64,000 nucleotides of DNA, taken from CAVQJU01 sp963729215. Lineage in GTDB: Bacteria; Acidobacteriota; Vicinamibacteria; Vicinamibacterales; CAVVIG01. Positions 9,091 through 17,674 of the stretch are shown piece after piece (positions within the stretch are counted from its first letter, which is position 1; every line of letters begins with the position of its first letter). The notes below the pieces were generated by a model. That model saw only the letters and a list, made by a program, of their open reading frames with translations, was not told the DNA's origin and ran no database searches. Location: contig CAVSND010000018.1 in assembly GCA_963729215.1 (NCBI GenBank), positions 30,767 through 94,766 on the forward strand, given 5' to 3'. The position numbers and the translations under genes were made by a program.

Positions 9091-10254
9091 ATGCCGGTCC
9101 AACTTGGATGCGAACGCCTGCTCGCGTCCCACGCGCTCGACGGGAAATGCGTGGGTCTCGTGTGCAATCCCGCCTCGGTTGATGGCGCCCTCGAGCACGT
9201 CGCCGACTCGTTCGCCCGCCACCCGCGGGCCCGGTTGGCCGCGCTTTTCGGGCCGCAGCACGGGTTTCGGTCCGACGTCCAGGACAACATGATCGAGACG
9301 GGTCACGGGCAGGACGAGATCCGGCGCGTCCCCGTGTACTCCCTCTACAGCGAGACACGGGAGCCAACGGCCAAAATGTTGGCCGGTCTCGATGCCCTGG
9401 TCATCGACCTGCAGGACGTCGGGTCGCGCATCTACACCTTCGTCTACACCATGGCCAACTGCCTGATCGCGGCCCGCCGGCACGGCGTCAAGGCCATCGT
9501 CTGCGACCGTCCCAACCCGATTGGCGGGCTCGGAGTCGAGGGGCCTCAGCTCGTGCCCGGCTATGAGTCATTCGTCGGGCAGTATCCGATTCCGATGCGC
9601 CACGGGATGACGATTGGCGAGCTGGCGCAGCTGTTCAACACCGAGTTCGGAATCGGCGCGGAGCTGGAAGTGGTCCCGATGGGCGGATGGCGCCGCGACA
9701 TGTATTTCGATGCGACGGGGCTGCCGTGGGTCATGCCCTCGCCGAACATGCCGACGCTCGACACCGCCGTCGTGTATCCGGGCTGCGTCCTGTTCGAGGG
9801 CACGAACGTGTCGGAGGGCCGGGGCACGACGCGGCCGTTCGAGCTCGTGGGCGCACCGTGGGTGATCGCCGAGCGCTTCGCCGAGGATATGAATCGCGCC
9901 GCGCTGGCCGGGGTCCGATTCCGGCCGGCCGTCTTCGAACCGACCTTCCAGAAGCACGCGCGAACGGCGTGCGGCGGCTGCCAGTTGCACGTGTCAGATC
10001 GACAGACATTCAGGTCCGTGGAGACCGGCGTGGCACTCATCGCAGCGTTTCGCGCCGTCGATCCCGACCGCTTCAAGTGGCGCGATCCCCCGTACCAGTA
10101 CGAAGCCGACAAGATGCCCATCGACATCCTCGCGGGATCGCCGGACTTGCGGGAGCAGATTGAGCGCGGCACCGCCGCGCGCGAAATCGCGCGATCGTGG
10201 CAACCAGCGGTCGACCAGTTTTCGAAAACGCGCGAACGCTACTTGATTTATTGA
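9091..10254 (+). CDS. DUF1343 / NamZ-like exo-beta-N-acetylmuramidase family protein
   Basis: A 387-aa protein matching the DUF1343 (NamZ, GH171) family through its full length. It shows GLVCNPASV near residue 22, LFGPQHGF at 52-59, VPVYSLYSETREPT, DLQDVGSRIYTF, CDRPNPIGG, PSPNMPTL, and YPGCVLFEGTNVSEGRGTTRPFELVGAPW. Characterised NamZ enzymes release MurNAc from peptidoglycan fragments during wall recycling. No signal peptide is visible, so it would act in the cytoplasm unless the start is wrong. Relatives usually have Glu in the GPEHGF motif; here residue 56 is Gln, at a proposed catalytic site, so activity is uncertain. The gene stands alone. Confidence 0.85.
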   Translation: MPVQLGCERLLASHALDGKCVGLVCNPASVDGALEHVADSFARHPRARLAALFGPQHGFRSDVQDNMIETGHGQDEIRRVPVYSLYSETREPTAKMLAGLDALVIDLQDVGSRIYTFVYTMANCLIAARRHGVKAIVCDRPNPIGGLGVEGPQLVPGYESFVGQYPIPMRHGMTIGELAQLFNTEFGIGAELEVVPMGGWRRDMYFDATGLPWVMPSPNMPTLDTAVVYPGCVLFEGTNVSEGRGTTRPFELVGAPWVIAERFAEDMNRAALAGVRFRPAVFEPTFQKHARTACGGCQLHVSDRQTFRSVETGVALIAAFRAVDPDRFKWRDPPYQYEADKMPIDILAGSPDLREQIERGTAAREIARSWQPAVDQFSKTRERYLIY

Positions 10255-10261
10255 CAACTGG

Positions 10262-10330
10262 CATCACGAAGCCACGAAGATCACGAAGATCTTTTTCGGA
10301 GTTCCTTCGTGTCCTTCGTGTCGTCGTGAT
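10262..10330. repeat. ACGAAG-type imperfect inverted repeat, copy 1
   Basis: The left arm contains three CACGAAG-like units (GCATCACGAAGCCACGAAG...) and the right arm their complements (CCTTCGTGTCCTTCGTG...), around a central CTTTTTCGG. A related copy sits at 23345-23422. It fills the gap between two converging genes and could form a long hairpin that acts as a bidirectional terminator. Confidence 0.7.
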
Positions 10331-10356
10331 AAACCGGCGATCGCACGGGATGGGCG

Positions 10357-11223
10357 CTATTTGAAGTGAGCCGACGACAGCTCGTTCTCCTGGCAGACGA
10401 ACTCGATGAGCTCGTCGTCCGCCATGAGCCGCTGTGTGACCTTGACCGTCCATGGCCGCGTGTACGCCTTGGGATCGTCGACGGTGAGCTCCATCTCGAG
10501 CGTCCCGACGTTGACGCGCCGGAACCGTTCGGTCATCTTGCCCATATCCGTCAGCGGGCTGCCGTTGACGTCGAGCCAGCCGCCGTCCCGGAATCCGCTC
10601 GTTTCGACGACGAGCGTGTCGCCAACCCACTTGCCGGTTGAATAGCCGAACCACCACGGCTGCGCGTCGGCGCCGGGCAGCGGGCGGCCATCCATGAAGA
10701 TCTGGCGGACGCCGCCATTGCCCTCGTAGAGGATGACGATCTGTTTCGGCGACCAGATGATCTTCCGCGGCTCGGGATGCAGGTGCAGCTGCATGTTGCC
10801 GAGCGGCAGGCAGTGAGCGTCCGGATTGTCTTTCGCATTCTCCGCCGTTCGCTTGTTCTTGAGCTCGCGCGCCCAGGGCTGAAACGGCAGTCCGCCCTGA
10901 ACGCCGGCGCCGATGTCGAAGAACATGGCGATGCTCGGGGCTGCGGGCCGCCGGGTATCCGCCGACCGCGAGCCCGGCGCGCCGCCGGTGCCGGAGACCG
11001 ATCCACCCGCCGCGGCGCCTTCCCGCCAGCCGATGTTTTCCCAGACACCAGAGAGATCCGGCTTGCCGTCCGGCGTCTTCGGCGCCGGCGCCGTCAGGTT
11101 CACCTTGCCGTCTGCTGTTCGCGGGACGGACGCGTCCGGACGCTTCGCCCACTGGGCGGCGGAGGACGAAGGGAGCGAAGCGGCGAGAACGACAAAGCTG
11201 GCGGACGTGAGCCACGTGTTCAT
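10357..11223 (-). CDS. Secreted protein of the PDLxGVW family, unknown function
   Basis: A 288-aa exported protein with a signal peptide ending near SSSAAQ. It contains GKPDLSGVWENIGW near residue 50, a QIVILYEGNGGVRQIFMDGRPLP strand pair, and WVGDTLVVETSGFRDGGW. The C-terminal beta-rich segment begins MTERFRRVNVGTLEMELTVDDP. The same order of motifs occurs in the gene at 56256, so the two are paralogues. The family is common and multi-copy in acidobacterial genomes as far as I know, with no assigned function. The beta-rich layout suggests a periplasmic lipocalin- or jelly-roll-like fold (inference). Confidence 0.75.
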   Translation of the reverse strand: MNTWLTSASFVVLAASLPSSSAAQWAKRPDASVPRTADGKVNLTAPAPKTPDGKPDLSGVWENIGWREGAAAGGSVSGTGGAPGSRSADTRRPAAPSIAMFFDIGAGVQGGLPFQPWARELKNKRTAENAKDNPDAHCLPLGNMQLHLHPEPRKIIWSPKQIVILYEGNGGVRQIFMDGRPLPGADAQPWWFGYSTGKWVGDTLVVETSGFRDGGWLDVNGSPLTDMGKMTERFRRVNVGTLEMELTVDDPKAYTRPWTVKVTQRLMADDELIEFVCQENELSSAHFK

Positions 11224-11230
11224 GTAGACC

Positions 11231-11704
11231 TCACCCGTGTGCCGCCGCGCGTGCGCGGCGAATCTGAGCGGCGTGGTTGTGGGCGTGCACGGCGTAAATC
11301 TCGAGCCAGGTATCCGTCGTGTAGCGGCCGCTATCGGTGTGGGTGCCCTCGCGCACCCAGTCGGATTCTCTCATGCGATCGAGAATTTCTGCCGTCGAGC
11401 GCCGCGCCGCTTCGAGCGCGGCGAGCGACGCCTCGATGGGGCGGTCGTAGTGAAGCCGCTTCGCGAACTCGTTTTCGTCGTACCCCAAAATGGTCGGGCG
11501 TTCGGTCGCGAGCAGCAGCCGGAGCCGAATCGCCGACGTCATCTCGCTGTCGGCCAGATGATGCACGATCTCCCGCGCCGACCACTTCCCCGGAGCGGGG
11601 TGCGCATCCAGTTCGGCGTCTGTCGCGCCCGTCAGCGCTTCGGCAACGGCGCGGTACCCGTCCTTGTACTGGTCGATGAGGCGTTTTCGCGTCTGCGCGT
11701 CCAT
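11231..11704 (-). CDS. DinB/YfiT-type four-helix metalloprotein
   Basis: A 157-aa protein with the DinB_2 pattern. KWSAREIVHHLADSE near residue 42 supplies the first His ligand, and the C-terminal YAVHAHNHAAQIRRAR supplies the HxxxH-type pair, placing three histidines for a divalent metal. Family members include thiol S-transferases (bacillithiol or mycothiol linked) and many uncharacterised stress proteins. It lies 7 bp upstream of the secreted-protein gene on the same strand, so the two may be cotranscribed. Substrate unknown. Confidence 0.85.
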   Translation of the reverse strand: MDAQTRKRLIDQYKDGYRAVAEALTGATDAELDAHPAPGKWSAREIVHHLADSEMTSAIRLRLLLATERPTILGYDENEFAKRLHYDRPIEASLAALEAARRSTAEILDRMRESDWVREGTHTDSGRYTTDTWLEIYAVHAHNHAAQIRRARAAAHG

Positions 11705-11714
11705 CTTGTTCTAT

Positions 11715-11759
11715 CCCGTCCTGCCCGTCCTGCCCGTCCTGCCGCCCGTCCTGCCCGTT
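11715..11759. repeat. Short tandem repeat of CCTGCCCGT
   Basis: Three adjacent copies of a 9-bp unit, a break (GCCGCC), then further copies, between two minus-strand genes. It is likely slippage-generated and has no visible coding or CRISPR character. Confidence 0.75.
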
Positions 11760-11771
11760 CCGCTCCGTCCA

Positions 11772-12653
11772 TTACCCCCTTGTGCGGGCAATGCCCGGGG
11801 CCGCTGCTTCCTGGCTGGTCGGAGGATCGATATGCGACGTCAGGTGCGTGCGGAGCAGTTCGAAGGCTTCGACGGGTGTGTCGGCAAAGCGAATGAGATC
11901 GATGTCCTGCTCCGCGATCGCACCCCACTCGGCGAACGGCTTGAAGTCGATGACCTCGTCCCAGAATTCGCGTCCGTAGAGAATCACCCCGATCTTCTTC
12001 GAGAGCTTGTCGGTCTGCACGAGCGTCAGGATTTCGAACAGCTCGTCGCACGTGCCGAAGCCGCCGGGGAAGATCACGAGCGCCTTCGCCAGGTACGCGA
12101 ACCAGAACTTGCGCATGAAGAAGTAGTGAAACTCGAAATGCAGGCCGTCGGTGATAAAGGGATTGGCGCCCTGTTCGAACGGCAGCCTGATGTTCAGACC
12201 GATCGTCTTGCCGCCGGCTTCGCGCGCGCCCCGGTTCGCGGCCTCCATGATGCCCGGCCCGCCGCCAGACGTCACGACGAAGCGGTGGTGCTCGGACGGG
12301 AGCGACATCGTCCACGTCGTCAGCAGCCGCGCCAGCTCCCGCGCCTCCTCGTAGAAACGGGCCCATTCCACGGCCTTTCGGGAACGGGTCAACTCCGCCT
12401 CGTAGTGGTCGTCCGCGCCGTGGACGCCGCGGGCGCGAAGCGTCGCCAGCGCCCGGAGCGCGCGCGCCCGCGAGTCCACGCGCGCCGATCCGAAGAAGAC
12501 GACCGTATCCTGAATCTTCTGATCCTTGAAACGCTGCAGCGGCTCGAGATATTCGGCGAGAATCCGGATCGGCCGCGCCTCGTCGCTCTCCAGAAACTCC
12601 GGATGCTGATATGCCAACGGCTGCTGGGCCATATATGTGTGCCACTTTATCAT
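11772..12653 (-). CDS. LOG/TIGR00730-family Rossmann protein
   Basis: A 293-aa member of the lysine-decarboxylase-like LOG family. Family signatures are VVFFGSARV, VTSGGGPGIMEAANRGAREAGGKTIGLNI and FPGGFGTCDELFEILTLVQTDK (the PGGxGTxxE motif). Family enzymes hydrolyse nucleoside 5'-monophosphates, including cytokinin ribotides, releasing the base. The longer N-terminus, about 60 residues before the first strand, is typical of the larger LOG subgroup. An alternative start is Met8 (12632). It is divergent from the SRPBCC gene with only 28 bp between, so their promoters share DNA. Confidence 0.88.
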   Translation of the reverse strand: MIKWHTYMAQQPLAYQHPEFLESDEARPIRILAEYLEPLQRFKDQKIQDTVVFFGSARVDSRARALRALATLRARGVHGADDHYEAELTRSRKAVEWARFYEEARELARLLTTWTMSLPSEHHRFVVTSGGGPGIMEAANRGAREAGGKTIGLNIRLPFEQGANPFITDGLHFEFHYFFMRKFWFAYLAKALVIFPGGFGTCDELFEILTLVQTDKLSKKIGVILYGREFWDEVIDFKPFAEWGAIAEQDIDLIRFADTPVEAFELLRTHLTSHIDPPTSQEAAAPGIARTRG

Positions 12654-12681
12654 CGCCGGGCGGAGACGCTATGATTCGTGC

Positions 12682-13146
12682 GTGACCGGGCTCGACATCT
12701 CCGCGGTGATCGACGCGCCGCCGCAGCGGATCCTGAAAGCCTTCTTCGAACCCCAGGCCCTCAATGCGTGGTGGGAGGTGGCGCACGCCGTCACCACGCC
12801 GCGCGTGCTCGGGCCGTACGCCGTGGCGTGGCACACGACGGAGTTCCGGGACGCCGTGCTCGGACGCCTCGGCGGCGTCTTCCGGGGCACGGTGATGCAA
12901 TATCAGGCCGACCGCGGCTTCTTCGTCGCCGATGCGTTCTGGCTGCCGCCGGACGGCGATCCCATCGGCCCGATGGCGTTCACCGTCGCGTGCGCCCCGG
13001 CGGGCGGCAACCCCTCGCCGGGAACAGAAGTGCGGGTGACGCAGCAGGGTTACGAAGACAGCGAACGCTGGCGGCGATACTACGAGGTCATCGGGCTGGG
13101 CTGGACGCGCGCGCTCGCGTCGCTCAAGGCGCTGCTCGAGAAGTAG
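12682..13146 (+). CDS. SRPBCC (AHSA1-like) ligand-binding protein
   Basis: A 154-aa START/Bet v1-like fold protein. The N-terminus ISAVIDAPPQRILKAFFEPQALNAWW is the AHSA1 first strand plus helix, and the C-terminus YYEVIGLGWTRALASLKALLEK is the long closing helix. The fold makes a hydrophobic cavity, but no ligand can be inferred. I chose the GTG at 12682 because TATGAT (12670-12675) lies 6 bases upstream, a -10 that would give a leaderless mRNA. An in-frame ATG at 12637 would put coding sequence across this promoter. Confidence 0.75.
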   Translation: MTGLDISAVIDAPPQRILKAFFEPQALNAWWEVAHAVTTPRVLGPYAVAWHTTEFRDAVLGRLGGVFRGTVMQYQADRGFFVADAFWLPPDGDPIGPMAFTVACAPAGGNPSPGTEVRVTQQGYEDSERWRRYYEVIGLGWTRALASLKALLEK

Positions 13147-13182
13147 AAAGTGCAAAAGTTGAAAAGTAGCGAAGCCTTTAAT

Positions 13183-13545
13183 ATGCAACGCACTTTCCTG
13201 CTGGCCGGCGCACTTGCGGGGTTAATCGGCGTCGGGTTTGGCGCGTTCGGCGCGCATGGCCTGCGCGGACGGCTGTCTCCGGACATGCTGGCCGTCTTCG
13301 AAACGGGCGTGCGGTATCAGATGTACCACGCGCTGGCGCTCATGGCCATCGCCGCCCTGTCGGACCGCCTCAGCGGCCGTCTGATCGAAACCGCTGGCTG
13401 GCTGTTCGTCACCGGCATCGTGTTGTTTTCCGGCAGCCTCTACCTTCTCGCGGTGACGGGAATCACGATCCTTGGCGCCATCACGCCCATCGGCGGCGTC
13501 GCGTTTCTCGCCGGATGGGCGTGTCTGGTATTGGCTACGCTTTGA
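13183..13545 (+). CDS. DUF423 membrane protein
   Basis: A 120-aa protein of the DUF423 (YgdD) family with about four transmembrane helices. It shows the family N-terminus GFGAFGAHGLRG, VFETGVRYQMYHALALMAIA, GWLFVTGIVLFSGSLYLLAVTG and TPIGGVAFLAGWACL. An inner-membrane protein of unknown role. The start was set at ATG 13183 because the fold begins there. The 3' end overlaps the converging sigma-54 activator gene by 11 bp. Confidence 0.88.
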   Translation: MQRTFLLAGALAGLIGVGFGAFGAHGLRGRLSPDMLAVFETGVRYQMYHALALMAIAALSDRLSGRLIETAGWLFVTGIVLFSGSLYLLAVTGITILGAITPIGGVAFLAGWACLVLATL

Positions 13546-15091
13546 ATCGCCGCACGTCGATCGCGTACTTCCGGATCTTGTAGTTCAGGATCCGCTCCGT
13601 CGCGTCCAGCAGCCGCGCCGCCTTGGCGCGATTCCCCCTCGTGGTCTTCAGCGCGTCCTGAATCAGGTCTTTCTCGTAGGCCACGATGGCGTCGTTCAGC
13701 GACACCCGCGTCACCGTGCCGGAGGCTTCAGCCGTCTGGAGCGACGGTGGCAGGTGATGCGCGTGGATGACCTGGCCCTCGCACATGAGCACGGCCCGCT
13801 CGAGCGCGTTCTCCATCTCGCGAACGTTGCCCGGCCAGTGATAGCTCACGAGCATGTCGATCGCCGGAGTCGAAATGCGCTTGATGTTCTTGCCGTGCTC
13901 GTGGGAGAACTTCTCGAGGAAGTGGTCCGCGAGCAGCAGCAGGTCGGCCTTCCGATCGCGCAGCGGCGGAACGAAGATCGTGAAGACGTTGAGCCGGTAG
14001 TAGAGGTCCTCGCGGAACGTCCCGTGCGCGAGCGCCTGCTCCATGTCCTTGTTCGTGGCGGCGATGAGCCGCACGTTCACTTTGATCGTCTCGGTCCCGC
14101 CGACGCGCTCGAACTCGCGTTCCTGCAGCACGCGCAGGAGCTTGACCTGCGTGGACAGGTTGATGTCCCCGATTTCGTCGAGGAACAGCGTCCCGCCTTC
14201 GGCCAGCTCGAAACGCCCCTTTTTCCTCTGTTCGGCCCCGGTGAACGCGCCCTTTTCGTGGCCGAACAGCTCGGCCTCGATCAGGCTTTCCGGGAGGGCG
14301 GCGCAGCTCACCTTGACGAACGGTTTCTTGGCCCGCAGCGAGTTGTAGTGAATCGCGTGCGCGATGAGCTCCTTGCCGGTGCCCGATTCTCCGCGCACGA
14401 GCACGGTCGTGTTCGTCGCCGCCACCTGCGCCACCTGCTCGTAAACCTGGCGAACCGGTCCGCTCGTCCCGATGATGTTCGAGAAGTCGTACTTCTCCCG
14501 CAGCTCCTGCCGGAGATGCTCGTTCTCATCGACCAGGCGCCGCTTGTCCTCTTCGATCAGCCGCTGGATCTTGAGGGCCTGCGCGATCATCGACGCGACG
14601 ACCCCGAGGAACTTCACGTTGCTGTCGAAGTCGCGCTCCGGCTTGTAGCGCAGATCGACGCCGAGGGCTCCGATGGCGCGCCGGTTCAGCACGACGGGCA
14701 CGCACACAAAGCTCAGCTCCTGCTCGTCGCCGTCGGACCGCCGCGCCGCCCGATTGAGCATGGTCGGCTCGCGGCTGACGCGCGGCACGACGATTGGCTT
14801 CGCGGTTTCGACGACGCGTCCGGTGATGCCCTCGCCCATGCGGTACTGCACGTTCTGGGCGGGGCGGTCGAGTCCGTCAGAAGCTTCTACATACAGCTCG
14901 CCGCCTTCGCGCAGCAGCGTGACCATGCTGCGGATGGCGCCGTGATGTTTGGCCAGCACCTCGAGCACGCGGTGCAGCGCCGATTTGAGGTTCAACGTGC
15001 CTGACAGTGCCTGGCTCACTTCGAGCAACGTCGAAAGGCGGCGGGCCTCCCGCCCCTGCGACGCCGCCGTCGTCACGCTGGTCCCCTTCAT
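13535..15091 (-). CDS. Sigma-54-dependent activator with GAF domain (NifA-like)
   Basis: A 518-aa enhancer-binding protein with three domains. The GAF sensor is at about residues 15-178. The AAA+ domain has Walker A GESGTGKE (234-241), GAFTGA (281-286) for sigma-54 contact and Walker B GGTLFLDEIGDI. A Fis-type helix-turn-helix is at the C-terminus (RGNRAKAARLLDATERILNYKIRKY). The chosen ATG follows a GGAGAG ribosome-binding site; a GTG at 15112 is an alternative. The GAF ligand is unknown. No -24/-12 promoter was recognised nearby, so its targets are probably elsewhere. Confidence 0.92.
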   Translation of the reverse strand: MKGTSVTTAASQGREARRLSTLLEVSQALSGTLNLKSALHRVLEVLAKHHGAIRSMVTLLREGGELYVEASDGLDRPAQNVQYRMGEGITGRVVETAKPIVVPRVSREPTMLNRAARRSDGDEQELSFVCVPVVLNRRAIGALGVDLRYKPERDFDSNVKFLGVVASMIAQALKIQRLIEEDKRRLVDENEHLRQELREKYDFSNIIGTSGPVRQVYEQVAQVAATNTTVLVRGESGTGKELIAHAIHYNSLRAKKPFVKVSCAALPESLIEAELFGHEKGAFTGAEQRKKGRFELAEGGTLFLDEIGDINLSTQVKLLRVLQEREFERVGGTETIKVNVRLIAATNKDMEQALAHGTFREDLYYRLNVFTIFVPPLRDRKADLLLLADHFLEKFSHEHGKNIKRISTPAIDMLVSYHWPGNVREMENALERAVLMCEGQVIHAHHLPPSLQTAEASGTVTRVSLNDAIVAYEKDLIQDALKTTRGNRAKAARLLDATERILNYKIRKYAIDVRRFKA

Positions 15092-15326
15092 GCCGAGTCT
15101 CTCCGTTTCCACTCATACATTCTTGTCAATTCGATGAATTCTTACAACACAAATGTCAGCTTACGCTGAGCCGCCGATCCCGGCATTCAGGGCTGAAGCC
15201 GACGCTTGAAGACACTTTCGTTCCACTGCCGAATTTGCCATACCAAATTGTCTCGAGCTGGCCAGGTCCCCGAGTCCGACCATGCGGGAAATCCGCCAAA
15301 AACAGGGTGTCACACGCGATTTTGCG

Positions 15327-15347
15327 AGAGGGCGTCCGGCGCCCTCT
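15327..15347. promoter_or_regulatory. Inverted repeat upstream of small helix-turn-helix gene
   Basis: AGAGGGCG and CGCCCTCT form an 8-bp stem with loop TCCGG, 38 bp before the ATG at 15385. The surrounding 15092-15384 is lower in GC than its neighbours and has no other gene. A candidate operator for either flanking regulator. Confidence 0.35.
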
Positions 15348-15384
15348 GCGTGGACTGCATTTTGCTCTCCAAGATCGTCAGGTG

Positions 15385-15579
15385 ATGCGTATGAACGAAC
15401 TTGTTGGCCGAATTCGCGCGGAGTTCCTTGAAATGCCCGGACTGCGGCTGACGGTCGCTCAGGCGTCCCGTCTCTGGGGTCTCGACGAAGGCGCCTGCCG
15501 CCACGTGATCGACGTGCTGGTCGGTTCGTCCTTCCTGCGCTGGACAGCCGGCGGCATGCTCGCGCGCGTCAGCGAGTAA
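15385..15579 (+). CDS. Small winged-helix-like protein
   Basis: A 64-aa protein: MNELVGRIRAEFLEMPG, then LRLTVAQASRLWGLDEGACRHVIDVLV, which reads as a helix-turn-helix, then SSFLRWTAGGMLARVSE as a wing. Similar short proteins are common beside two-component and sigma-54 regulators and are thought to be DNA-binding, but I know of no named family function. It is convergent with pyruvate kinase 11 bp away. It has its own 290-bp upstream region containing an inverted repeat. Confidence 0.6.
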   Translation: MRMNELVGRIRAEFLEMPGLRLTVAQASRLWGLDEGACRHVIDVLVGSSFLRWTAGGMLARVSE

Positions 15580-15590
15580 CGGCCCGGCCA

Positions 15591-17003
15591 TCAGAACTGC
15601 TGGATCTTCAGGAAATTGGCGTCCGTCCGGGTGAGATCCGCGTTGACGCTGACGAGCACGACGTTGGCGTTGCGCGGCAGCCTTCCCTGGGCGACGAGTT
15701 CCTGGCCGATCAGGATGCCGGCCATCGCCACGTCCTCGCCAATCTCGGTCCGCACCGGCGTCACGCCCCAATAGAGCGACAGGCGCCGCGCCGTCACCTC
15801 ATCGTCACACGCCGCGATGATCGGGGCGTGCGGCCGCAGCGCCGAGAGACGCCGCGCCGTGTTGCCGCCGCGCGTGACGGCGACGATGGCGCGCGCGTCG
15901 CTCCTGTTGGCCAGCCTGACGGCGGCGTCACAGAGGGCCTGCGTGTGATCGCTGACGTCATCGGTCGCCGCCGGTGTCGCCTCGCCCTTCCAGCCTGATT
16001 CGGCTTCCCCGATGATGGCGTCGAGCGTCTGGACCACGCGGGCCGGAAACCGGCCGGCCGCCGTTTCACCGGCCAGCATGATCGCATCGACCCCGTCGTC
16101 CACCGCGTTCGCGGCATCGCTGACCTCGGCGCGGGTCGGCCGCGGCTCGATCGTCATCGATTCGAGCACCTGGGTGGCCAGGATCACGGGAATGCCGAGG
16201 CGCCGTGCGCGCCGGGTGATGTCCTTCTGAGCTGTCGGCACCCGTTCGAGCGGCATCTCCAGGCCCAGATCGCCGCGCGCCACCATGACGCCGTCGCAGG
16301 CCGCGAGGATCTCGTCGAGGTGCTCGAGCGCCTGCGGACGTTCCAGTTTCGCCACGAGCGGGATGTCGCCTCCGCCTGAGCCGGCTATCAGATCACGGGC
16401 CTTCTTGAGGTCGGCCGCCGTCTGCACGAAACTGAGCGCCACGAGATCCACGCCGAGCGAGAGGCCGGCCTGCAGATCCGCGACGTCTTTCGGCGTGATC
16501 GCCGACGCCGCGAGCGGGACGCCCGGCGCGTTGATCCCTTTGTGCTCACCGAGCTGGCCGCCCTGCACGACCGTCGTCTGAATCTCGGAGCCGTTGGTCC
16601 CGTCAACGTGAAGCTCGATGAACCCGTCAGCGAGCAGCAGGCGGTCGCCCGGCTTGACGCTGCGCGCGAGGCCTTCGAACGCCGTCGACACGCGGCCGGG
16701 CCGGCCCGGCGCGGTACCGGTCGCGATCACAAGCGGTTCGCCGGCATTCAGTTGAATCGGCGTGCCGCCCTCGAGTGTGCCCGTGCGGATCTTGGGACCG
16801 CCCAGATCCTGGAGGATGGCGGCCTGCCGGCCTGCACGAGCCGCCGCGCTTCGGATACGGTGAAACGTGAGGGCCTGGCTGTCGTGGGAGCCGTGCGAAT
16901 AGTTCAGCCGGAAAATATCCACGCCCGCCGACATGAGCGCATCGATCGCGCGGTCGTTGTCGCAGGCCGGTCCAACCGTGGCGATGATCTTGGTGCGCCG
17001 CAT
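15591..17003 (-). CDS. pyk: Pyruvate kinase
   Basis: Catalyses phosphoenolpyruvate + ADP to pyruvate + ATP, the last step of glycolysis. The 470-aa protein covers the family: RRTKIIATVGPA at the start, FRLNYSHGS (active-site Arg and Asn), LQDLGGPKIRTG, then the B domain. Catalytic Lys is in LVAKLERPQAL, with the divalent-metal Glu two residues on, and MVARGDLGLEMP follows. The C-terminal regulatory domain contains AIVAVTRGGNTARRLSALRP. The ATG at 17003 is preferred over a TTG two codons upstream. It is divergent from the O-methyltransferase gene with only 19 bp between. Confidence 0.95.
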   Translation of the reverse strand: MRRTKIIATVGPACDNDRAIDALMSAGVDIFRLNYSHGSHDSQALTFHRIRSAAARAGRQAAILQDLGGPKIRTGTLEGGTPIQLNAGEPLVIATGTAPGRPGRVSTAFEGLARSVKPGDRLLLADGFIELHVDGTNGSEIQTTVVQGGQLGEHKGINAPGVPLAASAITPKDVADLQAGLSLGVDLVALSFVQTAADLKKARDLIAGSGGGDIPLVAKLERPQALEHLDEILAACDGVMVARGDLGLEMPLERVPTAQKDITRRARRLGIPVILATQVLESMTIEPRPTRAEVSDAANAVDDGVDAIMLAGETAAGRFPARVVQTLDAIIGEAESGWKGEATPAATDDVSDHTQALCDAAVRLANRSDARAIVAVTRGGNTARRLSALRPHAPIIAACDDEVTARRLSLYWGVTPVRTEIGEDVAMAGILIGQELVAQGRLPRNANVVLVSVNADLTRTDANFLKIQQF

Positions 17004-17022
17004 GTACAATCCGATCTCAATT

Positions 17023-17670
17023 ATGGGTCAAGTCGTTCCGGATGCCGTCGAGCGGTACCTGTCATCTCTTAACCGCCAGGGCGACGCCGTGCTGCAGGAC
17101 ATCGCGCGCGTCGGCGGCGAGCGCGATCTCCCGCTCGTGGACGCCGAAGTCGGCGCGCTTCTTCGCGTGCTCGCAACCGCCGTGGGCGCCACGCGCATCC
17201 TCGAGATCGGCACCGCCATCGGCTACTCCGGCATCTGGCTCGCCGGTGCGTTGCCGGCCGGGGGCATGCTGTTCACGATGGAGTTCGACGAGGAACGCGC
17301 CCGGCAGGCGCGGGAGAACTTTGCAAGGGCCGGCCTGTCCGATCGTGTCAGCGTCATTGTCGGCGACGCGCAGCGGATGCTCGCGAAGGTCGCAGGCCCC
17401 TTCGATCTCATTTTCCAGGACGGCGACAAGAAGATGTACGAGCCGATGCTCGATCGGTTCGCGGATCTGCTGCGCCCCGGCGGACTGCTCGTCACCGACA
17501 ACGTGTTGTGGAGCGGCGAAGTCGTGCCGGGATTTGTGCAGAAGCCGGAAAATCCCGCGGCCGATACCCGCGCCATCGCCGCGTACAACGAGAGGCTCAA
17601 CAACCACCCCGCGTTTCTGACGTCGATCGTGCCGCTTCGCGACGGCGTCGCTATTTCGGTCAAACGCTGA
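17023..17670 (+). CDS. Class I SAM-dependent O-methyltransferase
   Basis: A 215-aa protein of the Methyltransf_3 (catechol/caffeoyl-CoA O-methyltransferase-like) family. It shows the SAM motif ILEIGTAIGYSGIWLA (about 60-75), the acidic ribose contact in TMEFDEERA, metal-site FDLIFQDGDKKMY and LVTDNVLWSGEV, and the closing LRDGVAISVKR. Bacterial members methylate catechols and other small phenols; the substrate is unknown here. TACAAT at 17005-17010 is a candidate -10, placed inside the divergent pyk start. It is followed by the amidase gene after 4 bp, so the two form an operon. Confidence 0.9.
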   Translation: MGQVVPDAVERYLSSLNRQGDAVLQDIARVGGERDLPLVDAEVGALLRVLATAVGATRILEIGTAIGYSGIWLAGALPAGGMLFTMEFDEERARQARENFARAGLSDRVSVIVGDAQRMLAKVAGPFDLIFQDGDKKMYEPMLDRFADLLRPGGLLVTDNVLWSGEVVPGFVQKPENPAADTRAIAAYNERLNNHPAFLTSIVPLRDGVAISVKR

Positions 17671-17674
17671 CGGC

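Noticed and set aside
11715..11759. CRISPR-like array
   Set aside because: Units are 9 bp and contiguous, with no spacers.
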